NCBI GenBank assembly: GCA_012295275.1 | Contig: CM022665.1 | Span: 45,612,595-45,676,594, forward strand | Reading direction: 5' to 3' | Origin: Chrysomallon squamiferum | Lineage: Eukaryota > Mollusca > Gastropoda > Neomphalida > Peltospiridae | Length of the DNA stretch: 64,000 nt | Shown here: one piece after another, positions 47,004 to 57,732 of the stretch | Numbering within the stretch: the stretch's first letter is position 1 | Layout: every line of letters begins with the position of its first letter | Made by a program: the position numbers and the translations under genes | Notes under the pieces: generated by a model | The model's database searches: none | Seen by the model: only the letters and a program-made list of their open reading frames with translations | What the model was told of the DNA's origin: nothing

Positions 47004-47013
47004 TTTATATATG
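47004..47013 (+). promoter_or_regulatory. TATA box of G14
   Basis: TTTATATATG 60 bp before the chosen ATG; the matching position in psi18 (about 60754-60763) and psiP12 is conserved. Confidence 0.55.
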
Positions 47014-47071
47014 TGAAGTTTTAACTCTGCCTTTCAGTCTAGCGTACACCCCAGTGTGGATTTGTCTCAAG

Positions 47072-47489
47072 ATGAATTTTCCTTTCGCGTTTTCTCTTTC
47101 CCACGTTTCTGTCTTTCTCCTTCTCACTGTCATCTTCTTTCAAATAGGAGAAGGAGAAAATGTCTGCTATGCTGAGACATCCAAGTTCTTTCGTGTCCCT
47201 TGCTTTTCTGATTTGCGCCAATGGAATTTGGATATCTACCACATCAAAATATTAAGTTCATCCATGGACTGCTCGAGCTGGTGTGCACTGGAGGATAATT
47301 GCAGTGCCGTGTTCTTCGATACCCGATACAGAACGTGCGTGATTTATCGTCTCAAACAGACCGGGAAATTGATCAGTACGGATAAACCTTTTCTGGTTTA
47401 TCATGCAGGAGGTAAGTTTATTCATTATCGTTGTTTTTGTTGTTTACCTGTAGTTCCACTACTGCCACAATAACGAGTAATACAACTAA

Positions 47490-47554
<65 letters not shown>

Positions 47555-48254
47555 TAAATCTCTTATTGTTTTAACTCTGTTCTGTAATTAAAAACTTAAC
47601 TAAGCTTATTTTGGTTTCCTCTGGTCCTTTGATCAATTCTATTCGTCGTGGCCACTACTGGAATATTTCCTATTCTAACCGGTATACACAGAGTTTTTCT
47701 TTTCTTTTATTTTCTTTTTTTTTTTTTTTTTTTTTTTCATCATTATCATCATCTTGATCATCAAAGTATCAGGAACATTCCTTCCTGTCTTTGGAAAGAC
47801 AGAAATCGAAAATCCGTTTTCCCTGCCGTTATCTTTATGAGGTGAGTCAGCAGATGACGAAAGAATTTAGTACTGAATCAGATTACGAAAAGAAAATCAG
47901 GTAATAGAACGAAAATGGATGGGTTTAGGTCGCTGATAGTAAAAAAATATTTCTGACTCTGTTTCAGACGACTGTGATGTTGTTCCGGAACCCGAGTGCT
48001 ATCTCTCCGGTAACGGCCGAAAAGGGTACTCAGGAAGAAAAACGACGACGATTTCTGGAATCACCTGTCAGAGGTGGGACCGGCAGAGTCCCCACGGTCA
48101 CGATTACACAGAGCCATGGAGATACCGAGAAGGCAGTGCGACTGATGCCGAAAATTTCTGTCGAGACCCTGGAAACGACGGCTATGCTTGGTGTTACTCA
48201 ATGAAAGATAATATTAGATACGAGAAGTGTGGAATTCCTGACTGTCCAGTGTAA
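47072..48254 (+). CDS. G14: secreted PAN-kringle protein (MNFPFAF type)
   Basis: Exon 1 is 47072-47411 and exon 2 is 47968-48254; the intron is 556 nt, phase 1. The product is 208 residues. I start at the ATG of MNFPFAFSL, because the upstream in-frame ATG at 47000 lies on the TATA box. The signal peptide is residues 1-27. The PAN domain has six cysteines (NVC, VPC, DCSSWC, DNC, RTC) and the motif FFDTRYRTC. The kringle begins DDCDVVPEPEC, with TISGITCQRW, SPHGH, NFCRDPG, AWCYS, EKCGIPDCPV. It is the only intact member of its subtype; psi2, psi7, psiP12 and psi18 are all broken. The intron contains a 60-bp (TA)n and poly-T. Confidence 0.88.
47490..47551. repeat. (TA)n microsatellite in the G14 intron
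   Basis: About 30 TA dinucleotides; only about 7 at the matching place in psi18 (61243-61259). Confidence 0.95.
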
Positions 48255-49640
48255 CTACTGTTTGAAACGTTTCCGATTTCTCACATAATTATTCAGTAAC
48301 ACTAGTTTAATGTTCGCCTAGAGTCATAACAGATTTTTCGTTTGTGGCTTAAATTTATTCACTTTCGGAACAAATACACATACAACCCTTTCTTTCAAAA
48401 AAGTTTGGGATATAAAACACAAACAGCCTGAAGGGGTTATTTGTAATGGAAATGCTGCAAGCAGATTGAAAATATTCAAAATATTTCTGCTTAATTAAGT
48501 GATCTTTGATGTGAACATCTTCTTTTCCAACAAATATGACGTTTCTGTTTTTCAAATTGCGGACAAAAGATTTCAGACATCTGTAACAAAGTGGAAAGAA
48601 CAATTCTTTACTCTTAATCACGAAAAATGAAAAATAGTTGATTTGAAACTAATTAAGACTAAAACTGAAGATTCACTGTATCCGGAACGTCCCAACAGCG
48701 ACTTTGTTTTAAAAAATGTATGACAGCTGTTTGGGGTCTTTTCCATATTTCATTTTTTCTTTCTAAGATGCATCATACATGACGATTCCATTTTCCCAGT
48801 TTTCAATCGATGTAAACTTGAAAACTGTCAGGCTGAAACATATTTATTCATGTGACTTTGACTTGTGAGACAATCCAGTACTGCAGTTTTGACCAAAACG
48901 TCGAGATTGTCCGATACACTGGAGTAAGCCTAACATGATTATTAAATATCTTGGTGATAAAGAATGGGATTCGTTTTCTAAATATTACGTTTGTAGTACA
49001 AAATCCTAGGAATAAAACAAAATATTACAATATAGTATCAACAATGTTGGAAGGTACGGAACAACATGGATAACACAGTCTTCCTGGGCTACGCAGAAAT
49101 CTCAATTAACATGTTAGTTTTATTTGTAGGCGACATAAAAGATGTTATGCATCACATTCTGACAGAAAGCCCCACTCAGTAAAAATAAGTAATAAAAATG
49201 TAACGTCACCAACGTAATAATTATACGTCAAAACATTTAATTAACTTTAATTAATTTCATAGATGTTTCATGTATGTAATACGATTTTAAAAGCTTGTTT
49301 GTGTGTTAATTAAATATTCTAAAGTGAAAGAACTAGATGTACTTTTTTGTTATTGATTTCTTTACGAATTATATATGCATGTATGCTATATAACAATACC
49401 AGTCTTTGTCAGGTTATGTTAAACACATAAGAAAATCCCTGCCAAGCAGAACTGTTCATATATTAAAGAAAACAGAAGACAGGCAATTTCGTACAGAAAT
49501 ATTTAAATATTAACATTTCCTCAGAAGTACCGTTATTTTTCTTACTTGGAAAAACGAAAGAAATCAATATAAAACCGATGCACATTTCTTTATTTCTTCT
49601 TTAGTCGAAGTTTCAGACTGTCTTTCTACCTGAGCGGCGC
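48255..49640. other. Gene-free DNA between G14 and G15
   Basis: 48300-48560 is the conserved 3' flank of MNFPFAF-type genes, also found at 16260-16480 (-) and 61980-62280. The rest holds no recognised gene. 49430-49600 resembles the upstream flank of G6. Confidence 0.6.
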
Positions 49641-49654
49641 AGGATTCGATATTC

Positions 49655-50431
49655 ATGATGGAATTTGGCAAGAAATTTGGTTTTGTCCTCTTTTCTCTTG
49701 CCTTCTTATATGTAAGCGAAGGAGGAGATGTTTGTGTTAACACGTATGCACGATTTTCTCGTGTTTTCTGTTTTTCTCATTTGAATATAACATCGCTGGA
49801 TCTGTACAAACTGAAACTGTTAGGTACAAGCACTGACTGTTCGAACTTGTGTGCAGCAGAAGATGTTTGTAGAGCCGCTTTGTTCGATACTCGATACAAC
49901 ACGTGCGCGATTTATCGTTCAAAATGGACCACGGTAACAGGCACAGACGTACGAAGATCTTTTCTGGTTTATCGTGAAGGCGGTAAGTCTTTTTATCAAA
50001 ATTTTCGTATGCTTACTTAATAAAGTGATGGTGTCGGGATCTAATCCAAATCAAAGACGTCCCTATCACCTAATGTGTGTAGGCTTGACAACAAAAATAA
50101 TAACGAAATAAACGGATAAATATATAAACAAACAGACATATAAATAGTTAAAAAGAGTGAAATATTAATAAAATACGGTCGTATTCTTGGTGATGGCAAA
50201 CTGAATTTCTGACACCGCGTGTACAGTGTCAAAAAAAATGTTTGCCTTGCTCAAGTAAAAAAATGAAGTTAAATACAGGTACGCTGCTCTAAGTATTTAC
50301 CTTGCAGACGGACGTATGACCTTTTTATTCATACACAAAAACAAGAGTTGTATCCGCTTTGTCTTGCGCACACAAAATAAATTAGAATAAATACGAGTAG
50401 ACTGTGTAGAGTACTTACGTTGTGCACACAC

Positions 50432-50463
<32 letters not shown>

Positions 50464-51373
50464 GCGCGCACACATACACACACACATACTACACACTCAA
50501 AGGTACACACAGACAGACACAAGAAAATTAAACCTGCAAATGTGTAAATAGCTTTTGCCTTGCTGTGTAATTTCAAAGATACACTAAAAAAAAAAAATGA
50601 TTATACGGTTTGCGACTGAGTACACTGTTTTTCAGTATTTGCAATTGCGCACACTGTGAAGAATGTGTATCTAGCGTACACACACATAAAGAAAATGGTT
50701 GATCTGAAGGGCAAATCATACATTTGTAATGATCTCAGACTTTTAGTTTTTTTCCTTACTTAGCAAGCATTTATTTATTTATTACTTATTTCTTTGTTTC
50801 TTTGTTTGTTATTTACATTGTTAGTTATGTATTATTTATATATTTCTACATTTATTTTCACGTCGATTATACAGCATAGAGATAATCTTTTAGAGTCATG
50901 TAAATTTCTTTCTAAATTCAAGATAGACGTCACTATCGTGTGAGTAAAATACTCAGAAATTTTAAATGTGTGTGTGTAAAGGTGACTAAAAAGTCTGGTG
51001 TCTGTATGTATCACAAATTCCCTGGACTCAAGTCTGTTAAAATATTTACAATTTTTTTTTTTTTTTTTTTTCAGACGATTGTGGTATTGTTCTGGAACCC
51101 GAATGCTTTCATTACGTGAACGGAAAACCGTGGTACACAGGAAGAAAAACGACGACGATTTCTGGAATCACCTGTCAGAGGTGGGACCAGCAGACTCCCC
51201 AGCGTCACCGTTTCACAAATCCAGAGGAGTTTCTAGAACAGAGTCTGTCTGTTGTAGAAAACTTCTGTCGTAATCCAGACAGAACTCATAGTATTTGGTG
51301 TTACCCCTTGGTCAAGGACGGAACATATGAGACATGTGGAATTCCCGAGTGTCCCAATATAACTACAGTTTGA
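49655..51373 (+). CDS. G15: secreted PAN-kringle protein (GTSTDC type)
   Basis: Exon 1 is 49655-49982 and exon 2 is 51075-51373; the intron is 1092 nt, phase 1, with gtaagt and a T18-cag acceptor. The product is 208 residues, or 207 from the second ATG. The signal peptide is short (MMEFGKKFGFVLFSLAFLYV). The PAN domain keeps six cysteines, but the Trp of SWC is Leu (DCSNLC). The kringle reads DDCGIVLEPEC, TISGITCQRW, TPQRH, NFCRNPD, IWCYP, ETCGIPEC and ends NITTV. The intron carries the uninterrupted version of the hAT insertion site found in G6, and a (CA)n tract at 50428-50490. Confidence 0.87.
50428..50490. repeat. (CA)n microsatellite in the G15 intron
   Basis: CA dinucleotides with CG interruptions. 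Confidence 0.95.
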
Positions 51374-51449
51374 AATGTTAATGGGAAACGTTTGTTCATG
51401 AATTGGCGTCAAGCAGTCATTGATTTTAATGTTTGATTTTCAAAGAAAC

Positions 51450-51780
51450 AAAGAAACGAATAAATAAATAAATGAATGAATAAATGAATAAATGAATAAA
51501 TAAATAAATAAATCAAGAAATCAAGAAATGAATGAATATATAAATAGATAAATAAATAAATAAAGGTATAAATATGCATAAATTTTAGTGTTTTTATTTT
51601 TTTTATTTGTTTGTTTGATTTTTCTTCACTGTACTTTTCCCTATTTAAAAATACTAATATGCTTAATAAAAAATATCTGTATGTACAAAAGCTATGTTCT
51701 GTTTATTTTTTTCAAGCTCACTGTTTTAATTATTAACTAGGAAAAAACCCAAACACCTCTAACAACCAAATCACAAAACG
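51450..51780. other. (AAAT)n-rich 3' flank of G15
   Basis: Degenerate AAAT/GAAT repeats at 51455-51565, then AT-rich DNA without a gene. Confidence 0.7.
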
Positions 51781-51784
51781 AAAT

Positions 51785-51985
51785 CAATACAAATGATGAT
51801 GATAAAAATTAGTCTTTATTCTTATAATTATCATTAGCAACGTTATAGCGGTCTCGCCATCATTACCATCATCGTAATAATTCATCTCAATCATCAACTC
51901 TTCATTATCGTTACCACATCATCATCCTTGTCATCATTATCATCATCATCATCATCACTGTCGTTATCGTCACAATCTGTTAAAT
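51785..51985 (+). pseudogene. Relic of S gene intron 2
   Basis: 'aaaattagtctttattctt', 'aattatcat..gcaacgttata' and the long CAT-rich part match S1 intron 2 (29815-29985) in the same orientation. No S exon accompanies it. It shows that a further S copy once lay between G15 and psi16. Confidence 0.65.
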
Positions 51986-51999
51986 AAAATAATGCACAG

Positions 52000-52640
52000 A
52001 GATGAGCAGAACTGCTTATATTATGTCAAGAAGAACTGTCAAACAGCTAAATACAATAGTACTCACTAGTGAATAAAACAGTTAAATACAATAAAACACA
52101 TTCTTAGGTAGAATTGTTAAACAAAATAACGTACACTGTTTTGTGGCACTCTTTAACAAATACATAGAATAATCCACATTATTAAGTAGAATTATTCAAC
52201 AGTAAAGTGCCAACAACATACAGTCTCAAGTAGAATTCCTCAAGAAGGTAGTAATACAAACAGCGTCATCCAGAGATACTGAAAGAATTAAATACAAGAA
52301 CAATGATATTACGTCAAGTAGAACTGTTCAATAATAAAGTAAAAATAGAGACTGCCTAACACAGCTGTTCAGTTATTAAATAAAAACAGAAACCGTGTAT
52401 AACATAACAGTGTAACAATGAAATAAAAATAGACATTGTGTTTAATACAGTTATATAACAATTAAATTAAAATAGACACTGTGTCTTAAAGAACTACTGA
52501 ACAATAAAATAAAAATAGGCAATGTGTCTTACAGAACTGCGTAAAAATTAAATATAAATAAACACTATGTCTGACACAACTGTTCAGCAATGAAATAAAA
52601 AGAGATACTAGGTCTAACAGAACTGTTCGACAACTAAACT
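52000..52640. repeat. Degenerate ~45-bp tandem repeat upstream of psi16
   Basis: About 12-14 diverged copies of a unit like 'aactgttcaacaattaaata' plus 'aaaatagacactgtgtct'. The last copy ends within 40 bp of the signal-peptide sequence of psi16. The mirror arm keeps part of it at 16025-16200, and G11 has a shorter array. Confidence 0.8.
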
Positions 52641-54265
52641 GATTCCGTGTCTATGACAACTGTCCCTCTTTCTGTTGTCTCGTGTGCGGGAAGGAGAAAA
52701 CATCTGCGCTGATGAGAGGGGAAGATTTTCTCGTGTTTTATGTTTTTCTCATTTGAACGTAACTAATCTGGATCTATACAATCTCAAACTATTAAACTCA
52801 CCCATCGATTGTTTGAGCTGGGTTGCAGAAGACGATGTTTCTAGAGCTGTTTTCTTCGATACTCAATACGACGTCTGCACGATTTTCGTTTAAAATGGAC
52901 TAACGAAACTGATCATTTTTGTCTTTTATTTTTATTTGTTTTATTTTACAGTTGCGAATCAAACACTTTCTGGTATTAGGAGTTTGCCTCGATAACAACT
53001 ACTACTGCTGCTACTACTATGGTCACTGACAGTGCTAATATATCTAATGGACAGAGTGAAAAATGTCAGACAATTACAAAAGATGTACCAGTCCTCCTGT
53101 ACAAATTAAAAAAATCATTATCATCATCATTATGAATCTTTATTTATCAGTTAAAAATAAATGTCTTTGATTTCTCATTCTCCTTAATAACAAAGGCAGC
53201 ATCCTTCTAAGCATAACTCGATGACAAAGGGCTTGGTACAGTTTGGCCGAACAGTTTATTCTGGATGCTTTTCCCTGTTCATGCATAAAGCTTACTTGTC
53301 CTACGCGATAGCTTAACAGTTACGAGTGGACAGAAGCAGACAGTGCATGGTGAAGCAGTCGAGTACATTGGTTTACACACAGCAGTGATGCAAAGTAACA
53401 GAAAGGAACACAAAGGAACAGAAAGTGCCAGGTTTCTCTATCTAAAGAAGGAGAAGAAAATTATGGAAGTTGGGGATGGTCGGTTTGGAACATGTAAAAT
53501 ATTTTACATAAAAGTAAAGGACTGTTTGCTATAAGGATGGAATAGATATGTGGCTTGATCTCACCAATAACTTTCATTATTTTTGTATTGTTTTTCAGGT
53601 AACTGTGACGTTCTAGCAGAACCTGAATACTTTTATTATGTTATGGGAACGCCATAATACACAGGAAGAAAAACAACTACGATTTCTGGAATTACCTGTC
53701 AGAGGTGGGACGAGAAGACTCTCTGAGCCAAATCTCCAGAAGACACACCCTTTCTGTCGTTGAAAACTTCTGTCGCAGTCCTGATGGGGACGACAATGCT
53801 TGGTCATACACAAAGGAGTTAGACAGGTCACGTGTGAAATTCCTCGGTGTCCCAGTTAATATAAAAGTGCACAGCTTTTAATTCAATATAAGACAGAGCT
53901 GCTATTTTCTGTTTTGAAATTTCACAAAGACACAGAACAATGTCTGAGTAAACACACGCTGTTTTTATTATTTTGCTTCTAGTTAAAAGGAAAATCGTAT
54001 AACTCCTGAAAAAGAAAGAAATCTTTCAGAAGATAATTAAGACACGGATCTTCAATTCAATTTTTATGAGAATTTCTGATCAAGATATTTGTTGAATGAA
54101 GTGTTAGTCTTTTCAGCTGTGTACAACAATAATGTTATTTTTTAATTATTAATAAGAAGAACATTAGTAAAAACATTAATGAAGAAAGCCCGATAAAGAC
54201 AAATGAATACTGATGTATGTACTGAGTTTGTATAACAACATAACCATTAGGTGTTTATGATTAAT
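52400..54265 (+). repeat. Inverted duplication B, right arm
   Basis: Reverse complement of 14385-16220. The outer end coincides with the start of the G17 TATA region. Confidence 0.8.
52645..53865 (+). pseudogene. psi16: broken PAN-kringle gene, mirror of psi1
   Basis: The PAN remnant runs about 52645-52893 and the kringle remnant 53599 to about 53860. The in-frame start is lost: the ATG at about 52650 is one base out of frame with the hydrophobic stretch. SWV replaces SWC, and the frame shifts at 'cgattttcg' and stops. The end of exon 1 with its donor is deleted. The kringle has PEY for PEC and TAA after GTP. The acceptor (tttttcag) survives here but not in psi1. Confidence 0.85.
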
Positions 54266-54276
54266 TTATGAAAACA

Positions 54277-54284
54277 TTTATATA
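54277..54284 (+). promoter_or_regulatory. TATA box of G17
   Basis: TTTATATA within 'atgaaaacatttatatactc', 67 bp before the ATG. Confidence 0.55.
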
Positions 54285-54350
54285 CTCGTAGTCTAAAGTC
54301 ATCTCTCAGAGCAGAACAAAATCTGATCTACCTGTCGTTTCGTCAGCATC

Positions 54351-56098
54351 ATGAAATTTCACTGCACATTTGTTCTTTGCTTTCATTCCGTTTATCTCCT
54401 TCTCTTTTTCATCTCTTTACAAGTGTGGGAAGGAGAAAATGTTTGCGCTGATGTGAGGAGAAGATTTTCTCGTGTTTTATGTTTTTCTGATTTGAACGTA
54501 ACGAATCTGGATCTGTACAACCTGAAACTATTAAGTTCACACATTGACTGTTTGAGCTGGTGTGGAACTGACGAAGTTTGTAGAGCTGTCGTCTTCGATA
54601 CTCGATACAACACGTGCGCAGTCTATCGTTCAAAATGGACCAACGAAACAATAATCATAGAAGAAAGAAAATCTTTCCTGATTTATCATCCAAACGGTAA
54701 GTTTTTTTTTATCATTAATGTTGCCATCTTCGTTTTCCTAGATGTTTTCAAACAATTATTAATATTATTACTGTCAAAACAATTACTACCAATACTAATT
54801 CGAGTACTACTACGAATAAAATGAATAGTACAAATGCTAGTGGTACATCTATATTTGAATTCAGATCAGTGTTGGAAATGTTATTCATTAATATGGTACT
54901 CAGAGTGGTTTTATGATGTTCTTGAACGTTATAGATTTAGGAGTGAAATTAAAAGACTCACATTATGGAAGTTAGCAATATCGAGTCTTTGGATTAAAAT
55001 ATTTAATATGAGGACGATGAGGAAATTTGGAAGACGGGAAAACACAAATTTCTATTAGCTATCATGAAGCTAAGAAAGTTGAAAAGATATTTCAAATGTA
55101 AAGAACTGAAAAAAGCCCTAAGCTTTTTTTTTTTTTTCAATATTAAATTTGTTTAATGTGAAAAGACATACAAATTAGTAACAGCAAAGTATTGTTACTT
55201 ATAAATTTAGTGTAAAATAATTCCCTTTTAAAACAAGAATCCTTCGATGAATCACAAAAGTAGACGTTAGACTTCTCTGAGCTGTGTGAATTATCACTCA
55301 TGCTAGAAGTGCATGTTTTAAACTGGTTTTATTTTTATACGTCTGAGTGGAGGTGTCTTGTTTTCAGAGGAATTTAGTCTTGATCTCAGAAATGCTGAAG
55401 GACGACCACGTGTTTGACATTGTCACGGAGAACGGTGTTATGATGATGTTGTTCTACACGGTGAAAGATGGTCAAGCGAGCACGTTATTCTGTGACAGAG
55501 AACATCATCGCTCGAATACCACTGACAGCCCTCTATTACACTGATAAGAGCTGAGTCGAGTTTTCAAACCTTAATTTTTGACTTCATCAAGAATTCCGCA
55601 TCTTTCAGAAGGACGATACATCAGCTCATATCGCGAGATCATTCATGTGGTGTTTTAGAAAAAAACAAATATCTCTTCTCCTGGTTGCGTTTCCATTGGC
55701 GTTTAGTACATAAAACTATTTCTTAACGAAATAGACTTGGACGTCAGTAACGCTTATAATGCATACTTTTTGTTATTCAATTCCTATTATAATAATATTT
55801 ATTATTGTTCTCAGATCAATGTGACGTGGTTCCTGAACCTGAATGCTTTCATAATGTGAACGGAAAACCATGGTACACTGGAAGAAAAATGACAACGATT
55901 TCTGGAATCACCTGTCAGAGGTGGGATCAGCAGACACCCCACACTCACACCCAGACTAACCCCGCCCAGTTTCACGAAGACTCCCTGTCTGCTGCAGAAA
56001 TCTTCTGTCGAAATCCTGATAATGACAGCGATGTGTGGTGTTACACGATGGACAAAGACACTAGGTATGACAAGTGTGGAATTCCCCAATGTCTATGA
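54351..56098 (+). CDS. G17: secreted PAN-kringle protein
   Basis: Exon 1 is 54351-54696 and exon 2 is 55815-56098; the intron is 1118 nt, phase 1, with gtaagt and ctcag. The product is 209 residues. The signal peptide is residues 1-28 (MKFHCTFVLCFHSVYLLLFF). The PAN domain has six cysteines (NVC, VLC, DCLSWC, EVC, NTC) and the conserved NVT sequon. The kringle reads DQCDVVPEPEC, TISGITCQRW, TPHTH, IFCRNPD, VWCYT, DKCGIPQC and ends at L. AATAAA follows at about 56359 in a context shared with G11. It is the intact mirror partner of P8/psiK8. Its intron contains an exon-like open segment (55368-55544) of unknown origin. Confidence 0.87.
55368..55544 (+). other. Exon-like open segment in the G17 intron
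   Basis: It starts after 'ttgttttcag', is GC-richer than the intron and is open in one frame to TGA/TAA at 55544 (contains DHVFDIVTENG and MLFYTVKDG). That frame does not match the phase of the G17 donor, so it would be out of frame if spliced to G17 exon 1. I recognise no family. Confidence 0.3.
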
Positions 56099-56119
56099 AT
56101 ATCTACATATTGAAACTTT

Positions 56120-57650
56120 TCAATTCACTACAGTAATCTACTTAAAACTTCATTGTATCCACAAATGTATACACCTATATGATGAATGTAGGAAAAAAAG
56201 TAAGAAATAGTTTTTCAGTTTTAAAAAAACGTAAATTATGATAGCTCATCTTTTCTATTTATTTATTATTTCCAACGCTTTTTTTATGTACCATGTATAA
56301 CACTCAACAATATTGGCAATGATTGCATCGATTGTAATCTTTATACAGACTGTTTGAAATAAAAACTCTTTAAATAAATATTTTATTTTTTTTTTATTTT
56401 TATTTTTTTCAATTATTAGTTTTCGGATTGCGGACAATAGATTTCAGACGTCTGTAATAAAGTGGAAAGATGTGACTGGTTCTACAACATTTTTAGATTC
56501 GAAGATTAAAGTGACAAATGACTACAGACAGACGTATTTTACATCACTGTCATCTGTTATGGATATACTAAACAATTCGATTTAGAAAACAAAATTTTGT
56601 TTGTAAACTGTTATTAATGATAATAACGACATTACGATAGTTACTTATCTGTTATTTCTTATAATTCACAAAAATGTCTAACACTATGATATATCTGTTT
56701 GTATTTGTTAACAAGAGGGAGGTTGAATCCAGTTGAATTGTTGTAGACGTTATCGTATAATTAACAAAAACGTTTAATATAAGAGTTACGTATTTGTACG
56801 TGGTACAACGGAAACCTTGACTGAGTGACAGAAGATGTGGATGACTGGACCAGTTTGCTTCTGTTGGTAACTAGGCTGTTTCAGGTTGCAGTTAGTGATA
56901 CAGAACCGGCTTTTCAAACTACGGTAGAAATAGACTTCGTTGCTTGTACGTCCAAGCAGAGCCATCGTGTTTTCTCTGACAGATGTAATCGTTACACAGA
57001 TATATTCAGTGTGTTTAATTATAATACGTGTTAATTAGTTACAAAGTTATTTTAAGTATTAAAGGTAGCAGCTATGCAAAGTGCAATGATGATAATGACG
57101 ATGATAATAACAACAGCTCGACGCCTTTTCAGATTCAGTGTTTTTATTATACTTCATGAAAGAAAGTTTATTTATTAGTTATTTGATATATTCATAAATC
57201 CTATTTCCTCTATTTCTTTTAATAATAAAAAATCCTAAGACTTCATATTAAAGTAATTATCATTTTTCGAAACTAAACAAATACAAATTTCATAGACATT
57301 TTGCCAGTCTACGTTTGGCAAGTGAACAAAAGAGACCGCTATAATTCTAGACACCAGTGATAAAAATAGACTACCAATTAACATAAAATATAAACTAATA
57401 TCATACACCCAATTTGTTTTTAAATATATTTCTTAAGCGTAATTCTAGGAAAGAAAAGGTTATCATTTTAGAAAAGTTTTACAGTAATAGTTTAATTTAG
57501 CAAATTACCATATTTACAATAGTGACTGATACAATGAAAACACAAAAATCTACAGTAGCTAGGATATTCGCAAATCAGACTCAAGCCCATTGTTTTAGCT
57601 TATTAAAACAATAATAATAATAATAAAGAAAACTAAAAGAAGGAAAGCAA
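56120..57650. other. Gene-free DNA between G17 and S2
   Basis: The G17 3' UTR runs to about 56370. After that I see no gene; the open frame at 56825-57034 has no domain or partner. Confidence 0.6.
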
Positions 57651-57732
57651 ACGATAACATTTCAAGATTTCGTTAGATCTGACGCAGTAACAAGGTTTTC
57701 CAGCATCCAAAACATCCCGTGACGTATTTTTT

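Noticed and set aside
47000-47071. Upstream in-frame ATG of G14 (also 46041 and 60750 in related copies)
   Set aside because: It overlaps the TATA-like element and would put 24 non-signal residues before a clear signal peptide; the downstream ATG was chosen.
14828-54265. One perfect palindrome around a single centre
   Set aside because: The three inverted duplications have different symmetry points (near 29.4, 34.3 and about 44 kb), so they are separate events although strand polarity switches only once.
56825-57034. 69-residue open frame between G17 and S2
   Set aside because: No domain, no signal peptide and no plausible splice partner.
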